This document shows positions 1-8,873 of a DNA stretch of 44,324 nt, in pieces. Origin of the DNA: Lachnospiraceae bacterium (GTDB taxonomy: Bacteria > Bacillota > Clostridia > Lachnospirales > Lachnospiraceae). Location: positions 1 to 44,324 of the forward strand of contig JAQXIR010000168.1 of the NCBI GenBank assembly GCA_029007885.1, given 5' to 3'. Under the pieces are notes generated by a model, which worked only from the letters and a program-made list of their open reading frames with translations, did no database searches and was not told the DNA's origin. Position numbers and translations under genes: made by a program. Within the stretch, counting starts at the first letter, position 1. Each line of letters starts with the position of its first letter.

Positions 1-1
1 T

Positions 2-943
2 TATAACCTTCTGGAGCATACGCTTCCCCACTATGGAATTACAACTACCTTTGTAGATGCACATAATCTGGAAGAAGTAGAAAATGCTATTCAGGATAAT
101 ACAAGAGCAATTTATCTGGAAACATTAGGCAATCCGAACAGTGATATTCCGGATATTGATGCAATTGCAGAAATCGCTCATAAGCATGGCCTTCCGTTAG
201 TAATTGATAATACATTCGGAACCCCATATCTAATTCGTCCGATTGAACATGGAGCTGATATTGTTGTTCACTCCGCCACTAAATTTATCGGAGGGCATGG
301 AACAACACTTGGCGGTATTATCGTAGATTCCGGTAAGTTTGACTGGAAAGCAAGCGGAAAATATCCGGCAATTGCAGAGACGAATCCAAGTTATCACGGA
401 GTTTCATTTGCAGACGCAGTAGGCCCGGCAGCATTTGTTACTTATATTCGTGCAATCCTTTTGCGTGATACGGGAGCTACAATTTCTCCGTTTAATGCAT
501 TCCTTCTTTTACAGGGAGTCGAAACATTATCACTCCGTCTTGACAGACATGCAGAGAACACCAAGAAAGTTGTTGAGTATCTGGTAAATCATCCGTTAGT
601 TGAGCATGTAAATCATCCATCACTTCCGGAACACCCGGACCATGCATTATATCAGAAGTATTTCCCGAACGGAGGAGGTTCTATCTTTACTTTTGAAATC
701 AAAGGTGGTCAGGAAGAAGCACATAAATTTATTGATAATCTGAAAATATTCTCTTTGCTGGCAAATGTAGCAGATGTTAAGAGCCTTGTAATTCATCCGG
801 CAACGACAACACATTCTCAATTGACCGAGGAAGAGTTGCAGGATCAGGGAATCAAACAGAATACGATTCGGTTATCCATTGGAACAGAACATATTGATGA
901 CATCATTGCCGATTTGGAAAGAGGCTTTGAAGCAATCAAATAA
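2..943 (+). CDS. metY: O-acetylhomoserine aminocarboxypropyltransferase/sulfhydrylase (MetY-like PLP enzyme), 5' truncated by window
   Basis: Open frame 2 extends upstream of the listed 461 start to the window edge; translation contains IYLETLGNPNSDIPDIDAIAEIAHKHGLPLVIDNTFGTPYLIRPIEHGADIVVHSATKFIGGHG (PLP lysine motif) and SIGTEHIDDIIADLERGFEAI at the C-terminus. Confidence 0.93.
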   Translation, partial: YNLLEHTLPHYGITTTFVDAHNLEEVENAIQDNTRAIYLETLGNPNSDIPDIDAIAEIAHKHGLPLVIDNTFGTPYLIRPIEHGADIVVHSATKFIGGHGTTLGGIIVDSGKFDWKASGKYPAIAETNPSYHGVSFADAVGPAAFVTYIRAILLRDTGATISPFNAFLLLQGVETLSLRLDRHAENTKKVVEYLVNHPLVEHVNHPSLPEHPDHALYQKYFPNGGGSIFTFEIKGGQEEAHKFIDNLKIFSLLANVADVKSLVIHPATTTHSQLTEEELQDQGIKQNTIRLSIGTEHIDDIIADLERGFEAIK

Positions 944-963
944 TATCAATATAGTTGAAAAAG

Positions 964-993
964 ATGCGGGGATTTATTTCTCCGCATTTTTTT
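964..993 (+). terminator. Rho-independent terminator after metY-like gene
   Basis: atgcgggga-tttat-ttctccgcat followed by a T run. Confidence 0.8.
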
Positions 994-1046
994 GCCGGTA
1001 ATGTTTTGTTATGAATTTTAATCGGGAACATGTAATGTTACAGTTC

Positions 1047-1177
1047 ATTCTTATTCCACTTGACTACTTTTTATCTGCAAGGTTTTGACCTGTCAAGGTT
1101 GCGAAGCACCCTTATCAGGGCAAGACCTTGACAGGTCAAAGCCCTGCAGAAATCTATTAAACAAGCGGAATAAGAAT
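1047..1177. repeat. Large nested imperfect inverted repeat (16-bp outer and 26-bp inner arms)
   Basis: Outer arms attcttattccacttg (1047-1062) / caagcggaataagaat (1162-1177), 1 mismatch; inner arms tctgcaaggttttgacctgtcaaggt (1074-1099) / accttgacaggtcaaagccctgcaga (1125-1150), 2 mismatches; symmetric 11-nt/11-nt interior spacers. Confidence 0.85.
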
Positions 1178-1182
1178 TACAA

Positions 1183-1200
1183 CGTCTCGAGTTCGAGACG
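1183..1200. repeat. 18-bp palindrome cgtctcga-gt-tcgagacg
   Basis: Perfect 8-bp arms around a 2-nt centre. Confidence 0.85.
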
Positions 1201-1316
1201 CTTCTCTAAAGGAATTTTCCACCCTAATACCTGCATGGGTATGTTGTATAAAAGGACATATTATTGTAAAACAGTTTCTGATTGGCGCGACAATCGTGCC
1301 CGTCCGCCACTTCTTG

Positions 1317-1484
1317 CAAAAGTAGCGGGAAAACACTAAAGTTATTATAAATCCTCCACTTATTGAAACGTAACTCCTACAAAAGTAGCGGGAAAACACT
1401 AAAGTTATTATAAATCCTCCACTTATTGTAATGTAATTCCTTCAAAAGTGGCGGGAAAACACTAAAGCAAGTATAAATCCTCCA
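1317..1484. repeat. Tandem direct repeat, period 63 bp, about 2.7 copies
   Basis: caaaagtagcgggaaaacactaaagttattataaatcctccacttattg starts at 1317 and 1380; a diverged third copy starts at 1443. Confidence 0.9.
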
Positions 1485-1621
1485 TACCATGAAAAACAGT
1501 TCGCACAATTCATTATTTTCAAAACTACGTGCATGCGTGCGAGTAACCCCTTTTATACATCTATAACTACATGGAATGATACGGAGCGTGATTTATTGCT
1601 GTTACCGGTTCTTGTCGCGGA

Positions 1622-1650
1622 TTGTAAAGAAAATTCGGATGTGATATACT
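1622..1650 (+). promoter_or_regulatory. Candidate sigma-70-type promoter of the EPS operon
   Basis: TTGTAA (1622-1627), 17-bp spacer, TATACT (1645-1650), about 55 nt upstream of the 1706 start codon. Confidence 0.5.
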
Positions 1651-1705
1651 ACTAAGGATTATGAGTGATGGATTTAGGGAATGATAAATAGAAAAAGGAA
1701 CGGAT

Positions 1706-4210
1706 ATGAATCAACGAATTAAAATAAGCCGGGCAGCCATGTACGTGATTTTTGCGGTGGCATTGATTGCTTTTCTTGCAATCTGGCCGGGAGGACTGAT
1801 CAAAAAGACAGCGGTTTCTAAAAGTAATGAGGTTGTAGCGACGGAATCGGAGGCTGTAAATGTCGAACATAATGTAACACAGATGTTTGTTGCGCAGGGA
1901 ACGACACTCGGTTCGGTCGATCTGTATGTGTGCAATCAGATGCAGGGAGAAACGATTACTTTCCGCCTCTATGATGCATCATATACGGAATTATTCAATG
2001 TATTTTATGAAGTGAAAGAGAATGAAGAATTGCCGGGATTTGTACATATTCCGGTGGGATATGATCTGATTGTTGATCAAGAGTATTATTATACACTCGA
2101 AGGACTCTCGGCGGATCTTTATGTGAATTATGAGGACACTTACGAGTCCACTTCTGTTGCAAACGGCATTATGTCATATGCCGGAGAAGAGGTGCCGGGT
2201 TATAATGTAATTATCCGCTATAACTATACAAGTGCGTTTTCCCTTCTTGAAAGATTACTTGCCGGAATGACGCTTGCGATTGTGGCGGGATTACTGGCAT
2301 TTCTTATCAAACTGTTGTTTGGAAAAGGTGTTTTAAAAGACAAAGAAGTGCAGGTACAGACGGTAGAAAAGGTCGTTCTTACACCCGCGATTGCGATAGT
2401 GACTGTCATTACGCTTTTGTGTATCTTCCCCGGAAGAAAATTCGGAACGGGAGCAGTCAACTATGCTTTTTACGGAATCAGTGTGCTGATGCTTGCTGCA
2501 TTTTTGCTTTATCTGATTTATCGTAAACGTGGGGATGAAAGCGGACTGCCTGATAAAAATGAGATTTTAAAGCACATTCCTCATTATCTTCAGGCGATTT
2601 GTTTTGCAGGTCTTTTGTGGTCTTGTTTTGAGTATATGAACGGACTGTATGAGATTCATCATTCTTATGCGGTTACAAAGATATTGATATGGTTTTTCCT
2701 TTCCGTGATAGCGACTTTTGATAAAAAAGAAATCCTGCATATCGGAAATCTGCTCTGGCTGATTGCAGGGAGCATATGGGCGTATTTACAGGCAAAACCT
2801 TATATTGGCGTTGAAGAACAGGGAGAACTGCATAAACTTTACGCGTATGTCATTGTTGTAGGCGGATTTGTACTTTTAAATACTCTGTTGACGATTATCC
2901 GCCTGATTCGGAAAAAGGAAACGGGGAAACAGCCGAACCTCTTATTTTTCCTGCTTTATGCAGCACTTTTTGCTTTCATGATTGTTTTTAGAAATACGCG
3001 GACATGGCCGATTCTGATTGCGGTGATGATAGGGATATTTGCATTTCGGATGTCGGTATGGAAACAGTCTGACAAATTGATGGAAAATTTCTGTAACGGC
3101 ATTATCCTGAACTTCCTTTTGATGGTATTGTTTTCCCTTTGGCACAGACCGTTCCATTACTATATTTATTACCGATACAATATGATTTATCACACGGTTA
3201 CGATGACAGCTGTTCATATTTCGCTTGCGATGGCTGCTGTTTTTGTAAAGGTGTGTGCAAAATATCAGAAAACAGGAAAAGTGAAAGAAATTCTGCCGGA
3301 ACTTTTCTTGTTCGGGATGACTTCGAGTTATCTGATTTTTACATTATCCCGTACCGGATATTTGTCGGCAGGTCTTATGATGTTATTGATGCTGATTGTG
3401 ATAACGGTATTGACGGAAAAGAAACATACCCGCATGAAAGGTTTTTTGAAAAGGACAGCCTTTCTTCTGGCGGCGGTTATCTATGCATTTCCGATTACGT
3501 TTACAATGACGAGAATGATTCCTTCCCTGATAAAGGATCCAGTAATCTATGAAATCGAACCGAGAAGTATTTCCATTGTAAAAGGAACACCTTCCGATTC
3601 CGACTTATACATTGATATCGAACGATTTGTGAAAGTGTTTGGCAGTAAAGTTCTGGGTGTCGGAGAGGATATAACGGGAAACAGTCAGGCTGTTTTACAG
3701 ATAGAAGACAGTGAAGAACTATTAATTGCTTCTGCGGATACGGAAGAACTGTTTATCTTAACGGGAGAAGAATGGTACCTTGCGGATGCAGGGGGAGAAT
3801 CCGAAAAGCAGGAAGAGGAAGAGCATGATGTTTCCAACGGGAGAGTTGATATTTTCCGGGAATATATCAAAGCATGGAATCTGACCGGACATGATGAAAT
3901 GGGAGTGCCTCTGTTAGACGGAAGTATTTCCGCACATGCCCACAATATTTTTTTGCAGGTGATACATGATCATGGGCTGATTACCGGAATTTACTTTATC
4001 CTCTTTATGGTGTTTTCCGTTTTCCTGTCAATCCGGAATCTAACGGAAAACAGAGACAGAGATTTTTATCAGTGTCTGATTCCTGCGGTATTAATCGGAT
4101 TTTTGTCGGCAGGACTTGCCGAATGGATATTCCATCCATGCAATCCTTTCGGAATCTCTGTATTTATGGTGTTAATCCCGTTACTTTTTAGGAAAGCGAA
4201 AAATGTGTAA
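1706..4210 (+). CDS. Large polytopic membrane protein, O-antigen ligase/polymerase (Wzy-like) family
   Basis: 834 aa, many TM segments, LSRTGYLSAGLMMLL and AHAHNIFLQVIHDHGLITGIYFILFMVFSVFL motifs typical of the Wzy_C family. Confidence 0.8.
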   Translation: MNQRIKISRAAMYVIFAVALIAFLAIWPGGLIKKTAVSKSNEVVATESEAVNVEHNVTQMFVAQGTTLGSVDLYVCNQMQGETITFRLYDASYTELFNVFYEVKENEELPGFVHIPVGYDLIVDQEYYYTLEGLSADLYVNYEDTYESTSVANGIMSYAGEEVPGYNVIIRYNYTSAFSLLERLLAGMTLAIVAGLLAFLIKLLFGKGVLKDKEVQVQTVEKVVLTPAIAIVTVITLLCIFPGRKFGTGAVNYAFYGISVLMLAAFLLYLIYRKRGDESGLPDKNEILKHIPHYLQAICFAGLLWSCFEYMNGLYEIHHSYAVTKILIWFFLSVIATFDKKEILHIGNLLWLIAGSIWAYLQAKPYIGVEEQGELHKLYAYVIVVGGFVLLNTLLTIIRLIRKKETGKQPNLLFFLLYAALFAFMIVFRNTRTWPILIAVMIGIFAFRMSVWKQSDKLMENFCNGIILNFLLMVLFSLWHRPFHYYIYYRYNMIYHTVTMTAVHISLAMAAVFVKVCAKYQKTGKVKEILPELFLFGMTSSYLIFTLSRTGYLSAGLMMLLMLIVITVLTEKKHTRMKGFLKRTAFLLAAVIYAFPITFTMTRMIPSLIKDPVIYEIEPRSISIVKGTPSDSDLYIDIERFVKVFGSKVLGVGEDITGNSQAVLQIEDSEELLIASADTEELFILTGEEWYLADAGGESEKQEEEEHDVSNGRVDIFREYIKAWNLTGHDEMGVPLLDGSISAHAHNIFLQVIHDHGLITGIYFILFMVFSVFLSIRNLTENRDRDFYQCLIPAVLIGFLSAGLAEWIFHPCNPFGISVFMVLIPLLFRKAKNV

Positions 4211-6085
4211 ATGAAACAGAAAAGATCTTTTAATTATCAGTTGTTTTACAGAAGAATATGCTTAATGATTTATGATGTCGGAGCAATCCTACTTTCCAGT
4301 TTCTTAGCCATAGCTATGCGCTATGAATTTGATCTGGAAATGATACCGGATTACTTTATTACGACGATTGCGCGCTTTCTGCCGTTTAATATTCTGATTA
4401 CGATTGCTATTTTCTATTTGTTCCGTTTATATAACAGTTTGTGGGCATTTGCCGGTGAGAATGAACTACAGAATCTGATTGTGGCGTGTTTTCTTTCGGC
4501 AGCGGTAAACGGTGTCGGATTGTATGTGGTAAGAGTAGAGGTGAAGGCTGTTCCTGACAGTTATTACTTCATGTACGCCTTTTTACTGATTACTTTTATT
4601 TTTGTAAGCCGTTTTTCCTACCGTTTTTTCAGAAGCCGGAAGCATAAAATGCAGAATAAGAAAAATGCGACACAGGTTATGATTATCGGTGCCGGGGATG
4701 CCGGAAATTCCATTATTAAGGAAATTGTCACAAGCAATTTTTCGACGATGACAGTTGCCTGCATTATTGACGATAATCCGGAGAAATGGGGACATTTTAT
4801 TCAGGGAATCAAAGTCGCCGGAGGGCGTGACAAGATTCTGGAATGTGCTGATTTATATAATATTGATGAAATATTCGTGGCGATTCCTTCTGCCTCCAGA
4901 CAGGTAATTCGTGATATTTTGGAAATCTGTAAGGAAACGGAATGTAAACTGCGTGTTCTGCCGGGTATTTATCAGCTTGTGAACGGAGAAGTCAATGTCA
5001 GCAAGCTGAGAGATGTTGAGGTGGAAGATTTATTGGGACGCGATCCGATTAAAGTGGATTTGGATTCCATCTTAAATTATGTCAGCGGGAAAGTTGTTCT
5101 GGTAACAGGCGGAGGCGGCTCTATCGGCAGTGAATTATGCCGTCAGATTGCTTCCCACAAACCGAAACAGCTTGTAATTGTAGATATTTATGAAAACAAT
5201 GCATATGATATTCAACAGGAATTACTGCACCAATATCCGGAACTGGATCTTGCTGTGTTAATTGCATCGGTCAGAAATACGAACCGTATGAACAGTATTT
5301 TTGAAAAATACCATCCGGATATTGTGTATCATGCAGCAGCACATAAACATGTGCCTCTGATGGAAACAAGTCCAAACGAAGCGGTTAAGAATAATGTTTT
5401 CGGAACGTGGAAAACAGCACAGGCAGCAGCCTTTTACGGCGTCAAGAAATTCGTGATGATTTCTACGGATAAAGCGGTGAATCCGACCAATATCATGGGC
5501 GCAAGTAAGCGAATCTGTGAAATGATTATTCAGACTTTTAACAAACATTATGATACAGAGTTTGTTGCAGTACGATTCGGAAATGTGTTGGGAAGCAACG
5601 GAAGTGTCATCCCGCTGTTTAAAAGACAGATTGCACAGGGAGGACCCGTTACGGTAACACATCCTGATATTATCCGGTATTTTATGACGATTCCGGAGGC
5701 AGTGTCACTGGTATTACAGGCAGGTGCTTATGCAAAAGGCGGAGAAATCTTTGTACTGGATATGGGAGAACCGGTTAAGATTTTAGACCTTGCCAAAAAC
5801 CTGATTCGATTATCCGGTTATAAACTGGATGAGGATATTAAGATAGAATTTACCGGTTTACGTCCCGGTGAGAAATTGTACGAAGAGTTACTGATGGATG
5901 AAGAAGGACTTCAGGATACCGCCAATAAGATGATTCACATCGGAAAACCGATTGAACTGGACGAGATGAAGTTCTTTGCACAACTTAAAAATTTGAAAGA
6001 GACGGCACAGAATGAATGTGCTGATATCAGACCGCTTGTACAGGAAATCGTACCAACTTATGTTTATGAAAAAGGAGCCAGGTGA
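4211..6085 (+). CDS. Membrane NDP-sugar 4,6-dehydratase (PglF/WbpM/CapD-like)
   Basis: N-terminal TM region, MIIGAGDAGNSIIKE, VLVTGGGGSIGSELCRQI, STDKAVNPTNIMGASKR, FTGLRPGEKLYEELL. Confidence 0.93.
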   Translation: MKQKRSFNYQLFYRRICLMIYDVGAILLSSFLAIAMRYEFDLEMIPDYFITTIARFLPFNILITIAIFYLFRLYNSLWAFAGENELQNLIVACFLSAAVNGVGLYVVRVEVKAVPDSYYFMYAFLLITFIFVSRFSYRFFRSRKHKMQNKKNATQVMIIGAGDAGNSIIKEIVTSNFSTMTVACIIDDNPEKWGHFIQGIKVAGGRDKILECADLYNIDEIFVAIPSASRQVIRDILEICKETECKLRVLPGIYQLVNGEVNVSKLRDVEVEDLLGRDPIKVDLDSILNYVSGKVVLVTGGGGSIGSELCRQIASHKPKQLVIVDIYENNAYDIQQELLHQYPELDLAVLIASVRNTNRMNSIFEKYHPDIVYHAAAHKHVPLMETSPNEAVKNNVFGTWKTAQAAAFYGVKKFVMISTDKAVNPTNIMGASKRICEMIIQTFNKHYDTEFVAVRFGNVLGSNGSVIPLFKRQIAQGGPVTVTHPDIIRYFMTIPEAVSLVLQAGAYAKGGEIFVLDMGEPVKILDLAKNLIRLSGYKLDEDIKIEFTGLRPGEKLYEELLMDEEGLQDTANKMIHIGKPIELDEMKFFAQLKNLKETAQNECADIRPLVQEIVPTYVYEKGAR

Positions 6086-6086
6086 T

Positions 6087-7220
6087 ATGGAAAAGAAAAG
6101 AATCTATCTATCCAGTCCCACCATGCATGGCGAGGAACAGAAATTTGTACAGGAAGCATTCGATACCAACTGGGTGGCACCGCTTGGACCGAATGTCAAC
6201 GAATTTGAAAAAGAAATGGCAGCATATGCGGGAACTTTGCATGCGGCGGCATTAAGTGCCGGAACGGCAGCGATTCATCTGGCGTTGAAATTACTTAATG
6301 TAAGACCGGGAGATATTGTGTTTTCTTCAGATCTGACATTTGCGGCAACCTGTAATCCGATTACGTATGAAAAAGCAATCCCTGTATTTATCGATTCGGA
6401 AGAAGATACTTGGAATATGTCTCCGGAGGCATTGAAAAAGGCATTTGAAAAATATCCGCATCCGAAGGCTGTTATCTTTGCACACTTATACGGGACACCG
6501 GCAAAGATTGATGAAATTATGGAAATCTGCAAAGAGCATAATGTTCCGGTAATCGAAGATGCAGCGGAATCTTTAAGTTCCACATACAAAGGAAAACAGA
6601 CCGGTACGTTCGGCACCTTCGGAATTTATTCTTTTAACGGAAATAAGATTATTACAACATCCGGTGGCGGCATGTTGGTATCACAAGATGGGGAGGCAAT
6701 TGAAAAAGCTCGTTTTCTGGCTACACAGGCACGTGATAAAGCAAGGTTTTATCAGCATTCCCAGATTGGCTACAATTATAGAATGTCAAATATTGTAGCA
6801 GGTGTCGGAAGAGGACAGCTGTTGCATCTTGCAGAACACAAACGCAGAAAAAACGAAATTTATAAACAATATACGGAGGCCTTTCGTGATATAAATGTTA
6901 TTGCAATGAATCCGATGAATCCGCAGGGAGATGCCAATAACTGGCTTTCCTGTATGACAATTGCTCCGGGAGAGAAGATAACTCCGGATGATATCATGGA
7001 TGCTTTGGAAGCGGAAAACATCGAATCCCGGCCAATCTGGAAACCGATGCATTTGCAACCGGTTTATGAAGAATGCGACTTTTTTGCGCAGGAAGGGACA
7101 AAAGGTGCAAAAAGTGTCAGCGAAGATATTTTTGCAAGAGGGTTCTGTCTGCCGAGTGATATTAAAAATACGCAGGGAGATATGGAAAAAATTATCGAAA
7201 TTGTACGCAAGTGTTTTTAA
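6087..7220 (+). CDS. DegT/DnrJ/EryC1/StrS family PLP aminotransferase (PglE-like UDP-4-keto sugar aminotransferase)
   Basis: MEKKRIYLSSPTMHGEEQKFVQEAFDTNWVAPLGPNV and SFNGNKIITTSGGGML (PLP lysine); start chosen at 6087 behind aaaggag rather than the track's 6012. Confidence 0.92.
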   Translation: MEKKRIYLSSPTMHGEEQKFVQEAFDTNWVAPLGPNVNEFEKEMAAYAGTLHAAALSAGTAAIHLALKLLNVRPGDIVFSSDLTFAATCNPITYEKAIPVFIDSEEDTWNMSPEALKKAFEKYPHPKAVIFAHLYGTPAKIDEIMEICKEHNVPVIEDAAESLSSTYKGKQTGTFGTFGIYSFNGNKIITTSGGGMLVSQDGEAIEKARFLATQARDKARFYQHSQIGYNYRMSNIVAGVGRGQLLHLAEHKRRKNEIYKQYTEAFRDINVIAMNPMNPQGDANNWLSCMTIAPGEKITPDDIMDALEAENIESRPIWKPMHLQPVYEECDFFAQEGTKGAKSVSEDIFARGFCLPSDIKNTQGDMEKIIEIVRKCF

Positions 7221-7247
7221 AGTGACATTTTTTGAGAAAAGGAAAGA

Positions 7248-8873
7248 ATGCAGATGTATCGTCATGTAATCAAGCGTTTTTTGGACTTCATGCTGTCCTT
7301 AACAGCACTGATTCTGTTAAGCCCGCTATTTTTGATTGTTGCCGTAATGGTCCGGACAAAACTGGGTTCACCGGTGCTTTTCAAACAGGAGCGTCCCGGA
7401 AAGAATGAAAAAATATTTACCCTGTATAAATTCCGTACGATGACAGATCAAAAAGATGAAAACGGTCAGTTATTGCCGGATGAAGTGAGGCTTACGTCGT
7501 TTGGGAAATTTCTTCGCAGTACGAGTCTGGATGAACTGCCTGAGTTAATCAATATTTTAAAAGGGGAAATGAGCATTGTCGGACCGCGTCCGCTGCTTGT
7601 AAAATACCTTCCTCTTTACAATGAAACCCAGAAGCACCGTCACGATGTAAGACCGGGACTTACGGGACTTGCACAGATTAACGGGCGCAACGCAATTACT
7701 TGGGAGAATAAATTCGAATATGATGTGGAATATGTAAAAAATCTTTCGTTTGCATTGGATGTAAGTATTTTTTTCGGAACAATCCGCGCAGTATTAAAAC
7801 GTGAGGGAATCAACAGTGCAAATGATGCAACAATGGAGGCTTTTAAAGGAACGCGTATGAATATTCTGTTTTGCAGTGTGGGAAGAAGATGTGAACTGTT
7901 AAAGGATTTTCGCAATACATTAGGAGAAAATGTAAAAATTGTGGTAACGGATAACAGTGAGGTTGCGCCGGCAATGGCATTTGCTGACCGTGCTTATCTT
8001 GTACCGTTAATCAACGATGCTGCCTATATTCCGATGATTCTTGATATCTGCAAAAAGGAAAACATTCAGGCGGTGACAACGTTGATTGATCCGGAGATTA
8101 TGCTGCTTGCGGCTCATCGGGAAGAATTTGAAAAACTGGGCGTAACGGTTCTTGCTCCTTATGAAGAAACGGCACAGTTATGCTTTGATAAATTTAGGAT
8201 GTATCGTTTTCTGTCGGAAAAGGGGGTAAATACAGTAAGAACTTACGGTACATATGAAGAGTTTATGAAAGATTTTGAAAACGGAACGATTACATTTCCC
8301 GTATTCGTAAAACCGCGGACGGGCAGCGGAAGTGTCGGGGCAAGAAAAATCGATACACCGCAGCTGTTAAGACAGGTGACACAGGAAGATGAAAGTCTGA
8401 TTATTCAGGAACTGATGACGGGAAAAGACTTAGATGCAGATGTTTATGTTGACATCATCAGCCATAAACCGGTTGCTATTTTTTCCAAAAAGAAGCTTTC
8501 CACGACAATTGGGGGTGCCAATAAAACCATTTCTTTTAAGGATGAAGAATTATTCGCATTTATAAAAGAAATTCTGGCGCTCATGCGGTTTAACGGACCT
8601 CTTGATATGGACTTTTTCTATCAGGACGGAAAGTACTATCTGTCAGAGATTAACCCGCGTTTTGGCGGGGCATATCTACATGCATACGGTGCAGGTGTCG
8701 ATTTTATCAAGATGATTTACGAAAATGTAAAAGGACGTGAAAACAAAGAGGAAATCGGTAATTACGAAGAAGATATTGTCATGATGATGTATGACAGTGT
8801 GGTAATCAGAAAAAAGAGTGAGATTGAACAATCCATGATTCGTGAGGAAAACGATGAAAGTATTAATTCTTAG
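7248..8873 (+). CDS. Fusion: PglC-like monotopic phosphoglycosyltransferase (aa about 1-203) + ATP-grasp ligase domain (aa about 204-541)
   Basis: PGT motifs FKQERPGKNEKIFTLYKFRTM and STSLDELPELINILKGEMSIVGPRPLL; then MNILFCSVGRRCELLKDF... with FPVFVKPRTGSGSVGARKI and YLSEINPRFGGAYLHAYGAGVDF (ATP-grasp); no stop between them. Confidence 0.88.
   Translation: MQMYRHVIKRFLDFMLSLTALILLSPLFLIVAVMVRTKLGSPVLFKQERPGKNEKIFTLYKFRTMTDQKDENGQLLPDEVRLTSFGKFLRSTSLDELPELINILKGEMSIVGPRPLLVKYLPLYNETQKHRHDVRPGLTGLAQINGRNAITWENKFEYDVEYVKNLSFALDVSIFFGTIRAVLKREGINSANDATMEAFKGTRMNILFCSVGRRCELLKDFRNTLGENVKIVVTDNSEVAPAMAFADRAYLVPLINDAAYIPMILDICKKENIQAVTTLIDPEIMLLAAHREEFEKLGVTVLAPYEETAQLCFDKFRMYRFLSEKGVNTVRTYGTYEEFMKDFENGTITFPVFVKPRTGSGSVGARKIDTPQLLRQVTQEDESLIIQELMTGKDLDADVYVDIISHKPVAIFSKKKLSTTIGGANKTISFKDEELFAFIKEILALMRFNGPLDMDFFYQDGKYYLSEINPRFGGAYLHAYGAGVDFIKMIYENVKGRENKEEIGNYEEDIVMMMYDSVVIRKKSEIEQSMIREENDESINS

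Noticed and set aside
1085-1339. ORF of 84 aa in the intergenic region (and the antisense 1157-1399 ORF)
   Set aside because: Falls across inverted and tandem repeats, no RBS, no recognisable protein; translation is repeat-derived.
1317-1484. Possible CRISPR array from regularly spaced repeats
   Set aside because: The repeats are contiguous 63-bp tandem units with no unique spacers, under three copies and no cas genes.
3139-3552. 137-aa ORF inside the wzy-like gene in another frame
   Set aside because: Fully contained in a longer, family-supported CDS; no RBS and no domain-like sequence.
5258-5662. 134-aa minus-strand ORF
   Set aside because: Antisense to the conserved dehydratase core; shadow ORF.
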